A DNA stretch of 64,000 bases from Calendula officinalis (lineage: Eukaryota; Streptophyta; Magnoliopsida; Asterales; Asteraceae): assembly GCA_963853835.1 (NCBI GenBank), contig OY970829.1, positions 30,405,764 to 30,469,763 of the forward strand. The letters run 5' to 3'. Below the pieces are notes generated by a model. The model searched no databases, was not told where the DNA came from, and worked only from the letters and a program-made list of their open reading frames with translations. Both the position numbers and the translations under genes were made by a program. Below, piece after piece: positions 56,201-64,000 of this stretch (its first letter is position 1; each line of letters begins with the position of its first letter).

Positions 56201-56504
56201 AACAATGTCTCGTTCTAGCGCTGAGGCCGAATACCGTGGCGTCGCAAATGTCGTTGCTGAATCATGCTGGTTACGTAATTTGCCGCTCGAGCTTCATGCA
56301 CCTCTGCGTCGTTCCACATTGGTTTATTGTGATAATGTTTCAGCCGTTTATCTTTCCGGTAATCCAGTTCAACATCAACGAACGAAACACATCGAAATGG
56401 ACATACACTTTGTTCGTGAGAAAGTTTCCTTGGGCCACATACGAGTTTTTCATGTCCCATCAGCTTATCAATACGCGGATATCTTCACCAAAGGTCTTCC
56501 ATGA
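53223..56504 (+). CDS. Copia pol polyprotein (protease, integrase, RT, RNase H), lacking gag
   Basis: A single open frame of 1093 codons. A Pro/His-rich start with no gag core or zinc knuckle leads into the protease motif WYMDTRSTSHV (residues 64-74), where the catalytic DTG/DSG reads DTR. Integrase: H198, H203, C228, C231 zinc finger, then D258, D320 and E356 spaced as in Copia. A proline-rich linker (about 500-580) precedes reverse transcriptase, WELVRRPIDANIIRCHWIF to QLDVKNAFLHGDL (D711); the YVDD box reads HVDN (796-799), so a metal-binding Asp is Asn. RNase H: YTDADLDGCPDTRRSTSG and SRSSAEAEYRGV, ending HIEMDIHFVREKV. The normal cycle is cytoplasmic reverse transcription in a particle followed by integration. 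With no gag, altered protease and RT, this copy should be inactive although the frame is intact. Confidence 0.93.
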   Translation: MNGYPSAAPNQQPGLLGPRPHHPSQQQHVLYTVAPYPMHGPLMTPNDLDMAFNTMHLNPPDNSWYMDTRSTSHVANNEGKFSHLFSLSKPHSILVGSGKSVPVMGIGSAVIPSNRPYHLNNIQHVPNLIKNLISVRKFTLHNNFSVEFDSFGFSVKDFNTKKQLTRCNSTGDLYPFTNDSSATSTPLAIHTASSSTWHNRLGHPRSSIFSLLKNNNCLPNKLSLVHSCNSCSLGKHCRLRFNESHSITFIPFDIIHADLWTSHVAYLLGHKYYLVLLDDYTHFMWTFPLKSKSQVFSIFSTFYTHIHTQFDKKIKTFQCDNGREFNNIQFHNFCAQHGMHIRFSCPYTSSQNGKAERLIRTLNNIIRTNLIHASIPPCYWHYALHFATYLLNILPSSAIQNHTPTSILYRRLSTYTHLRTFGCLCYPNTSSTTPHKLTPRSTPCVFLGYPLHHRGYLCHDISTKQFFISRHVTFEEDIFPFANLSTRNQSYDFLNDPPPSPYYLSHLINPTDQTSSNPTPPGPSSASPSSPQPPPPPSNTAPQPPPPLPNTLPQPNINTQPNPNPAPINSPPSQHPMQTRSKSGIFKPNPHLSLHTQSISPIPSNPKLALLDPNWNFAMTTEFNALLKQNTWELVRRPIDANIIRCHWIFRHKFKADGSLERYKTRLVVNGKSQEVGVDCDETFSPVVKPATIRTVLSLALGRNWLIHQLDVKNAFLHGDLNETVYMHQPPGFTNPSFPGYVCRLRKSLYGLKQAPRAWYQRFAQHLLKIGFTCSKSDNSLFIYHHNNDTTYLLLHVDNIVLTSSSTPLQTTIINALKKEFEMTDLRNLTYFSGISVNRTPNGMFLSQQKYAESILKRANMESCNPAATPVDTNSKLSATKGPLLIDSTTYRSLAGALQYLSFTRPDISNAVQQIFLFMHAPREPHFNALKRILRYVKGTTHLGLQLYLSTPSQLVAYTDADLDGCPDTRRSTSGYCVFLGNNLISWSAKRQPTMSRSSAEAEYRGVANVVAESCWLRNLPLELHAPLRRSTLVYCDNVSAVYLSGNPVQHQRTKHIEMDIHFVREKVSLGHIRVFHVPSAYQYADIFTKGLP

Positions 56505-56570
56505 CATTTATTCCTAGACTTCAGAGACAGTTTAAGCATTCGGTCCCCTCCGGCTCAAACTGCGGGGGGC

Positions 56571-56731
56571 TATTAACCGAATATATAGTTTAGGAATGTA
56601 TATATTGTTGATACTCTAGAATATTCCTTTTGATTTATTTTTCCCTAATTTATTGGAAAGATTTATATTGTAATCCCTATATATAGTTTAGTAAATCAAT
56701 AAGAGAAGGCGATGATTTACACCAATTAACA
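56571..56731 (+). repeat. 3' LTR of the Copia element
   Basis: 161 bp, preceded by AACTGCGGGGGGC and followed by GCCCC. Five differences from the 5' LTR. Confidence 0.92.
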
Positions 56732-59420
56732 GCCCCGACACTTATTTCAACTTAACTTATTAAAAAAAACAATTATGTATAATTAATAAAAGTACTCTTT
56801 TGCATTTAAGTCTAGTATAAACCACAAATTTTGTGTTGTTAGTACACATCGGTAATTATACATGTACCAATTGTCTATAATTTGTACAGTTTGAACTGTA
56901 ATTTAGCGAGTTTTTGACTTAACGTAAGTGTGAACCATACCAAAACTATAAAATTTACAATTTATATTGAAACAATATCTCAACCAAAGTATTTGGTACG
57001 AAAATACAATACGAACCATCCTACACGATTTAATGTACGAGTTCTATCATTTAAATACTCAGTGTGACATGAGGATATCGAAAGTGACTAAATGTATACC
57101 CGAAGTGGTATGTTTTTGTCAGTAAATAAGCATAGTTAAAAACCAAGTAATACACCGATTAAAATATTTTCCCAGACAAATATACCAGTAATTTTAAATA
57201 CCATTTATCTTTTAAACTCAAAATATCAACTTTATCACTTAGCCCCCATGATGTCCGGTACTCACCCCCTTACACGTACACCCTATCCCCTTAACAAAGT
57301 CTCCACATTGTGAATATTATTATAGTAATAAAAGAAAATAAATATAAAATTCATTGACTTAACTTAGTCAAACAACTTCTAAACCCCACAATTCCCTCAC
57401 CATATATCTCGTTACTCCCTCAAAATTTAAACCAGGAAACAAGAAACTACCATCTCATCTCGTTTTCCTCTCTCGATTAACACCAGAAACTCGCCACCCC
57501 TTTTTACTAAAATTTTCAGGTGACAAAGCATCACCTTCGACGGACTATTGTCGATTCCGGCAAACCAAACCCACTCCGGCAGTCCCTCTCTCATCTACGT
57601 GCATTCAGAAAACCCAGCAAGATTCTGAGAAGCTCCGGCGAACACAACAAAACCTCCGAAGAAGCTCACGATTTTCCGGCGAGCTTGAGCATCTCCGGCG
57701 ACCGCGTATCTCTCTCTCATCCGTTTTACAAACGCCACAAATTAGCAGAAACGTTTCACCGGCGTGCAACGTTTTTCCGACGAACCAGCTCCGGCCACAA
57801 TCATCACGATCTCTCATTCTCGGTGCTGTTCGGTCTCTCTAATCTCAGTAGGTATAATCCTTTTAAACCCTTTTTAGTATTTTTATCATGCATGGGTGGT
57901 GTGTGTTGGAAAACAAGCCTTCAAGATTTACTCAAACTGAAACACACAGCAACGTTTTATGCTTTACTCAAACTGCTCCCCAATGTCGCATGTGTTTCCG
58001 TCGCCGGCTATGGCCGGTATCCGTTTCTGTGTGTGTTGAGTCCAGCAAGGGTAAAAAAATCCAGTAGCTTATTATTTCGAGCCCATCATCATATATGTTA
58101 GTTCAGCCCAGTATTAAACTTTAGCCCAAACTAAATATGTCATTCCAATAATTTTATTGGAAGCCCAGATCGAAATTTCAAAAAAAAACCAGTTTCTAAT
58201 TAAATGATTTTGCGTAAATAAGAATTTATATCAGCATTTACTAATTATGATTTATTCAGTTAATAATTAATTACTTTTATTTTAATTAATATTTTTCTTA
58301 ACATTTATTGTTTATAATTATTAAAATTTGTTTTATTTAAATAATTAACTACTATCTCGAAACCTATTTACATCCGGTCAAAGTGTTACTATTTTCAAAA
58401 CTTGTTTAAATTAAACAAACATGTTTAAAATACGAGACAAACCTTATCGAGTCACCAACGCAGCACCCGAGTCTAGATTCATGTTGAGAGAACCATTTGT
58501 GCATCTTGTAGATAAGGCGTGTCATTTAGACCGTCACTTATTTATTTATCATTATGCGTTTAGGACGCCAGGATTGTTTGATTGGAAACCCCAACTTTTG
58601 TTGGTTGCACTTTGCTAGCTTCGCATCAGGTGAGTTTCACGACCCCACTTTTACTATTTTATAACTATTTTTATTTGGGGGAGAAAACATATATTTACTC
58701 AATTATTTTTATAATGAATAATATGTAAGTTTCACTACTCAACTATTTTGTGATAAATAATCTTTGTATAATCATTGTTGTATACACGTACTTAACAATG
58801 AAGGACACAGGACCATGCTACGAGTCCACATTTAACAGTAATCATTAACTATTTGTGGTAGCCAAGGAATATTGAGATAGTATTATCGGGATTGATCCCC
58901 CGCTCATGGCTAGTTATGCGCTAGCCCAACTGGGTTTGAGCTTTATATTCTAACTATTTTAGATTTCGGTTTGATTATAGGCTCCTTGATTATACATTAA
59001 CTTGTATTGCTTCGCGAGCTTGTGAGGGATTATGCATTGCACCTAAAACTACTTTTGTACATGATTTGTACCAAACGATTTTGATGATACTTTTTATTGA
59101 GTCACAAAACCTGTGAACTCACCAACCATTGTGTTGACACTTTTTCTATATGTTTTCTCAAACGGAAATTAAGTCATTTCAAGGTTCAATTTTAGTCAAG
59201 GATTATCATGCATTGTTTTCAAGAATAAGTTTTAATGACACAAGTTTTTCATTTACAACAATTATTTTAGTTTATGTTAAAACAATTTCTTTTGATTTTT
59301 GTAACGACATTGGCAATCCATTTTTCAATTAATGCGAAGTTTACTATTATTGATGTGTTATGCTACCGATGTTAGTCGCACTCCGTTCTTCCGCAAAACT
59401 ATTTTTGGCGGGGTGTGACA

Positions 59421-59524
59421 TTTTAGGTTGTAGAAATGATATTGATATATACTATTTGTGCATATTTTATGTTGTAACTCATCATATGATGACATTAATT
59501 GTCTTTGCTCATATTATCTAAATT
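59421..59524. other. short spacer between the solo LTR and the LINE
   Basis: About 100 bp of AT-rich DNA beginning with the TTTTA duplication. Nothing else seen. Confidence 0.6.
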
Positions 59525-59662
59525 TTTTTTGGAACCGGCAAATGCATTAAAAAGGACTCTAACAAGGAGCTAGAGAACAAGAACAAACAAGAATAGAAAC
59601 AAAAAGACAAGAACAAAACATGAGAGCTAAGTACAAAAGAGAGGGTGTAAACACCAATTCAC

Positions 59663-62600
59663 TCAACTAAAGTTCAACCCATGACCTCTGTATTTCCTCC
59701 AACAATACACCAAGGACTTGATAGAGTCCAAAACCGAAGCTGAATTGCTAGCAATGCCTCTAAAAATTCGGTTGTTTCTCGCTTTCCCCAAACACCAGAG
59801 GGAGCCAAAGATAATACTCAGAAGAAGCTCCTTTGTTTTATTACAATGGCCCAAATTTCTAGCAAAGTCAATGAAATTTGTTACCTTCGAAAAATTGTAC
59901 AAACTTGAATCGATACCGCACCAAGAGAATACAGAATCCAACGTGTTCTTCGCCACCGGACACGCAATAAGCAGATGGTCAGCACACTCCTCCACATCAG
60001 AACAGATCGAGCACAAGGGGGAGCCATTCAAGATGTTTCGTTTGACTAGCTCCGCCGCTGAGGGGATTCTGCCATGAGCAGCTCTCCAAACAAAGTAAAC
60101 CACGTTTTTAGGCACCAGAAACCTAAATCACAGACCGGGTGCATAGCCCGATCGAGCCTGTCACGAACCTTGGCGACGCAGAACAAGCCGTTAACCACAA
60201 AATCCGAATTCCAATGACCACCATTATCCTCCGAATACAAGATGTCTTTCACCTCAATGTTGAGCTTACCTTAGGCAGTTTTAATCTTGGCAATAGCTGC
60301 CCAAATGCCTCCCCTGTAAGTGCTAGAAAAACAATATAAATGTTTATGGTCAAGATTATGTATACCCCTAATAACTTGAGCCCATAAAGCATGCAGATTA
60401 CTTTTTAATTTCCACCACCACTTGGAAAGCAAGGCCAAGTTAAGGTTTCTGAGCGAGCCTAAGCACGCACCACCCACCGCTTTAGGGGCCTTCAACTTAT
60501 TCCAAGCGATCCAATGGACCGAACGCTTTTCAGCCGACCCACTCCAAATGAACTGTCTCTGAATTTTTTCTAAATCATCAATAACACCGATGGGGGCTGC
60601 AAACAGCGAGAGGAAGTATGAAGGGAGATTTCCAAGGACCGCTTTAGCGAGAGTCATCCGACCTCCAAAACTAAGGATATTAGCCTTCCAGCTCGAGAGT
60701 TTATAACTAAATTTGTCTATAACAGGCTTCCAAGCAGATTTACGATTCATATTGTCACCGACCGGCACCCCGAGATAAGAAAAGGGGAGAGAGGCCGGCG
60801 CACAACCTAACGGGGCAGCCCATCTATCCACCTCATCCTGATCCGCACCAACCCCGAACACCTTTGATTTATTGAAGTTAACTTTTAACCCGGAGACCAC
60901 ATGAAAGCAGTTTAAAATTCTAGCCAAGTTGTCGATGTTTTTTTTGGACCAATCACCAACGAATAAAGCGTCATCTGCATAAAATAAGTGTGAAACAGTA
61001 ATGTTAGTATTAGGGATGACTGTCCCGTCAAAAATACCATTTTGAACTGCCGCCTTCATCATAACGTTTAAACCTTCCATTACAATAATGAAGAGGAAGG
61101 GAGATAGGGGATCTCCTTGTCTAACGCCTTTAACCATCGATAATTCTTTTGTGGGGCAACCGTTCACGAGAACCGAAGCACGAGCGGAATCGAGGCAGCC
61201 CATGATCCATCGCCTCCACTTGAGGCCAAAATTCATTTGCGCCATGGTAGAGTCAAGGAAGCTCTAATTAACCTAATCAAACGCCTTATAGAAATCAACT
61301 TTAAACAATAACATTTTCTTCCCGTTATTTTTAATCCAAGAGCAAAGCTCGTTAACAATCAAGGGACCGTCTAAGATATTTCTACCCTCCACATAAGCCG
61401 ATTGAGCCTCATCAATGCAAGAACCAATGCACTTTTTTACCCGAATAGCAAGGGCTTAATCTTGTAAATTGCCCCAATAAGACTAATAGGCCTATAGTCG
61501 TTTAACGAAAGAGGGTCTCTAGTCTTGGCAGGGAGATAAAAGAGGAGTTACACCCTTTAGAAAAACGACCCCACTGTTCAAAGTGCTTCACCGAGCTCAT
61601 AACATCATTTTTTACCAAATCCCATTGGGATTTAAAGAATTTAAAGGAAAACCCGTCAGGCCCTGGGGCCTTTTCTAAACCACAACACCAAACCACATTA
61701 CGGATTTCATCAAGAGTGAAATCAGCCTCCAGCGTGGAACTACTACTGGAAGACAATTTCCTGAATCTGTTGCTAATAATCTTAGGCCGATCACGCCATT
61801 TTTCCTCAAACTTCCCAGCAAAGAAATTAAAAACTTCATTTTTTATATCAGCAGGGTTCGAAACCCACTGACCATTGACTAATAAACCATTCATCTGGTT
61901 TCTATTGACACGAGATTTAACATGACCGTGAAAAAAACTCGAGTTCTCGTCACCATCAACAAGCCACTTAATTCTGGCTTTTTGCTTCATATCTAAAGTA
62001 GCGATTTTTTCTAATTCGATTATACGACTGATACAATTTGAACGACTTTGCAATTCCTGAACAGTTAAAGGCCTAGACTCGGCCACTTTATCAATGTTAA
62101 CCACCTGATTTTTACAAGCCCGTAGATCACCATTCTCTTTTAAAAATTCAATATCTCTCCACTTCTTGATAGCAGACTTTAGGAACCATAATTTAGTAGC
62201 GAGGTAAGAATCAGGACAACCAAAGCCCCTAAAATCAGCCCAAGCTTGACTGACAACAGCAGAAAAACCGTCCCTAGCAATCCAAGAGTTGAAAAACTTG
62301 AAAGGACGAGGACCAAAATCAACTGAAGAAGTCTTAAGGACAATAGGCCTGTGATCAGAAAGGTCCATCGGCAGGGCAGTGACCGAGGACCCCGAAAAAC
62401 AGTTGAGAAAACCGTCACAAACCAGAAATCTATCAAGTTTACTTAATTTACGGCCACCTTCCTGCCTGAAATAAGTGAACTTAGAACCCCCCATGCTGAT
62501 ATCGTGAAGAGCATTTGAATAGATAAATTGGTTGAAGTCGTCAGCCGTGACACTGCAGAAACTGGAATTCAAACGCTCATCACAGTTTCTGACAGCATTG

Positions 62601-63032
62601 TAGTCCCCAGTGAATAGCCAAATCGCAACGTTGGAAGATTTTAGTTGCGCTAACTCACCCCAAAGACTTCTTTTATCAACCACCGCCTGTGGAGCATAAA
62701 TATTAACGATAACAACATTCATTATTATTTCCCGCAACCCTGCCAAAGATAGCTAAGAAATTTCTCGATTTAATCGAATTACACATAACAAAACAACTGT
62801 TATCCCAAATCGTAAGCATGCCACCCGATCTGCCAGTTGCCTCCACAATCTCAAAATCGAAATTGTTATTAGACCAACAATTTCTAGCATCAAAACGAAG
62901 GGAAGAAGAATGACTGAGTTTTGTTTCCTGAAAACACGCAATAGAAATATGATTTGCAGAGCATAGACCTTTGACCCAACGCTGCTTATGCGCTTCGCCA
63001 AGCCCCCTGACATTCAATGAAAGGCAATTCAT
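59663..63032 (-). pseudogene. LINE ORF2: endonuclease, reverse transcriptase, zf-RVT, with frameshifts
   Basis: It starts MNCLSLNVRGLGEAHKQRW at 63032, an AP-endonuclease beginning, with CFQETKLS (catalytic Glu). A frame change near 62715 is followed by VNIYAPQ, WLFTGDYNAV and LPMDLSDHRPI (Asp and His of the endonuclease). The reverse transcriptase follows: APGPDGFSFKFFKSQW, a damaged stretch 61250-61510, MAQMNFGLKWRRWIMGC, KGVRQGDPLSPFLFI, HLFYADDALF with the YADD box intact, and LKVNFNKSKVFGVG. Breaks near 60270 and 60115 precede the zf-RVT end, YFVWRAAHGRIPSAAELVKR and CSICSDVEECADHLLIAC. At least five lesions. L1 proteins nick the target and reverse-transcribe the element in place. Confidence 0.88.
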
Positions 63033-63859
63033 TGAGAAACCATGCGAGCTCCGGTGATCCCCAAAACATCCAGTAGAACTTCGTTACTGGCATCCATATC
63101 CACGCCCACCATCTTCCCGATTTCCACTGTTTTAGCAAGCTCATAAAACCTAGGAAGAGATGGACCGGCATTAGCCCGATCATCCATCACCGTAGAGTCA
63201 ACCGCCACCGCCGAGGTGATAGACATTTGCAGAGCATCGCCGCTAGGGTTGTGCATCGGAACAATTTTTGAGATAGTACCGATTCTCCTTTTCTTTGGGT
63301 CATTACCGATAAACCCAATATCCGTACTCAACTCCAAGTCGAAAGAAGGCCTGGGCCCAAAGGAGTTAGGCAATATTCTACCATTAAAGTTCACAGGCCT
63401 ACCAGGGAAAGGCCCAAAGCAGCCAGATCCAACCAAATCACAATTAAAGTTCACGTTATTGTCTGTGGGACCACCAAACGGCTGTGCATGGGATGAGGAG
63501 GAATTAAATATAAAATTTCCCGTCTCCCCAAAAGGATTGTGAATATTCCCATGCATGGGTAACCCAAACGGTGGCTTGGGGGACTCGTCCACCGCCATGC
63601 CAACATCCGGCACCGCCACAGCCGGAGTATCGACCGGAGTTCCACAATGGGATGGCGAAACAGCTCCACCCTCGCACTTCTCCCATGTGTCAGAAAACAC
63701 CAATGGAGTCATTGTCGTTATCCAAAATACGATCAGACGAGGCGGAATCAATAGTAACATGTGACGGTTTAATATTATAATCAATCTTATTCTCAACAAA
63801 AGGATAAAAACAACCAACATCTTCGAAAACACCAATGGAGAACTGCTTGCCAACACCAT
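63029..63859 (-). CDS. LINE ORF1-like (C-terminal part), truncated or decayed start
   Basis: A 276-codon frame whose stop overlaps the ORF2 ATG (ATGA at 63029-63032), as in many L1s. The first ~50 residues are hydrophobic and look like a shifted frame. From VSPSHCGTPVDTPAV on it is Pro/Gly/Asn-rich (FNGRILPNSFGPRPSFDLEL), with a basic patch DPKKRRIGTISKIV (about 207). Plant L1 ORF1 normally has an RNA-binding domain with CCHC knuckles upstream; none is visible, so this is only its tail. The true frame upstream of about 63720 probably differs (a second minus frame covers 63690-63914). Confidence 0.6.
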   Translation of the reverse strand: MVLASSSPLVFSKMLVVFILLLRIRLIIILNRHMLLLIPPRLIVFWITTMTPLVFSDTWEKCEGGAVSPSHCGTPVDTPAVAVPDVGMAVDESPKPPFGLPMHGNIHNPFGETGNFIFNSSSSHAQPFGGPTDNNVNFNCDLVGSGCFGPFPGRPVNFNGRILPNSFGPRPSFDLELSTDIGFIGNDPKKRRIGTISKIVPMHNPSGDALQMSITSAVAVDSTVMDDRANAGPSLPRFYELAKTVEIGKMVGVDMDASNEVLLDVLGITGARMVSQ

Positions 63860-64000
63860 AGTCTACCAATATGGTTTCGTTAATTATTGTTTTATAGTTA
63901 GAGCTCAAGAGCACGTTGACAAAAGATAAATCATCATTTTTCCATACTGTTGGAGTAAATCACAGGTCAACTTAATACTGATGCTGCAGTTAGTACTGAT

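Larger units (their letters stand above)
52563..56731 (+). mobile_element. gag-less Copia retrotransposon, 4.17 kb, TSD GCCCC
   Basis: Two 161-bp LTRs (52563-52723, 56571-56731) differ at five positions by eye. They are flanked by perfect GCCCC (52558-52562, 56732-56736). The tRNA-Met primer site TGGTATCAGAGC starts directly at 52724, and a polypurine tract (GCGGGGGGC) adjoins the 3' LTR. Both LTRs start TATTAAC rather than the usual TGTTAA. About 500 bp of leader precede a single pol frame; gag is missing. Small size, short LTRs and RE1-like pol suggest the Ale lineage, by memory. Confidence 0.92.
52531..59420 (+). mobile_element. Gypsy-type (Tekay-like) solo LTR, split by a Copia element, TSD TTTTA
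   Basis: It starts TGTGATAACCCTCGAAATTG and ends GGCGGGGTGTGACA, flanked by TTTTA on both sides (52526-52530, 59421-59425). Subtracting the nested Copia and one GCCCC leaves about 2716 bp without gag or pol. Its end is the same as that of the LTR at 1-1546. The ORF at 57520-58101 lies in its leader-like, CTCCGGCGA-rich part and is not a host gene. Long LTRs with these termini are typical of Tekay chromoviruses in Asteraceae; the lineage is inferred. Confidence 0.85.
59525..64000 (-). mobile_element. L1-type LINE, decayed, 5' end at or beyond the window edge
   Basis: The minus-strand order is ORF1-like region, AP endonuclease, reverse transcriptase, zf-RVT domain, then a short A tail (T run 59525-59532 on plus). 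The plant L1 arrangement is clear. The 5' boundary is not seen by 64000, and no target duplication can be checked. Numerous frame breaks in ORF2 show it is old. Confidence 0.85.

Noticed and set aside
57520..58101. 193-codon plus-strand ORF as a host gene
   Set aside because: It lies inside the Gypsy-type LTR defined by TTTTA duplications and has no domain features.
63216..63780. Plus-strand ORFs over the LINE ORF1 region
   Set aside because: They are antisense shadows of the Pro/Gly-rich ORF1 tail.

Overview
This is plant nuclear DNA, AT-rich and crowded with nested transposable elements. Spliced genes with GT/AG introns, tRNA-Met-primed Copia elements, Stowaway and hAT MITEs, a Harbinger element, a giant MULE and a plant L1 all say dicot. 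The LTR types (long solo LTRs starting TGTGATAACCC and a SIRE-like Copia with a coiled-coil gag spacer) look to me like the daisy family, but that is an impression and no search was run.

Only two host genes are clear, both on the minus strand. (1) A group IVa (bHLH18/25-like) transcription factor has exons at 22035-22073, 21563-21958 and 13466-13849; a 7.07 kb non-autonomous Copia-type element (13957-21026, TSD ATAAG) lies in its second intron. (2) An OCP3-type homeobox protein has five exons between 40029 and 36263, with a hAT MITE and a fold-back MITE in its introns.

Layout. 1-7689: the 3' part of a SIRE-like Copia (env-like region plus LTR), cut by two solo LTRs. 8369-11090: a 2.7 kb LTR element (TSD ATTAA) carrying a SAUR-like ORF and a palindrome array. 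13466-30528: the bHLH locus with a complex duplication. Exons 1-2 are present three times and the Copia-type element nearly twice. The extra 7.5 kb sits inside a Stowaway MITE and its junctions show short homologies, which suggests repair by template switching. 30807-34024: MITE, two solo LTRs, a SINE-like piece and a (AT)47 tract. 36263-40029: OCP3. 40101-41900: Harbinger element (TSD TAA). 41921-42334: hAT MITE. 42794-52054: a 9.26 kb MULE with ~300 bp TIRs and a perfect 9-bp TSD (ACAACACTT). It carries a Ulp1-protease-like gene, a plant-mobile-domain (PMD) gene, a MuDR-type transposase and a small unknown gene, all decayed. 52531-59420: a Gypsy-type solo LTR (TSD TTTTA) split by a 4.17 kb gag-less Copia (TSD GCCCC). 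59525-64000: a decayed L1 LINE on the minus strand.

The most unusual signals are: the four-gene MULE whose GC-rich ~21-bp motif recurs in both TIRs and in the central divergent promoter; the six-unit hairpin array inside the gag/pol-less Copia-type element; the template-switch duplication of the bHLH locus; and the SAUR-like gene captured by a small retrotransposon. No tRNA, rRNA or CRISPR array was seen.
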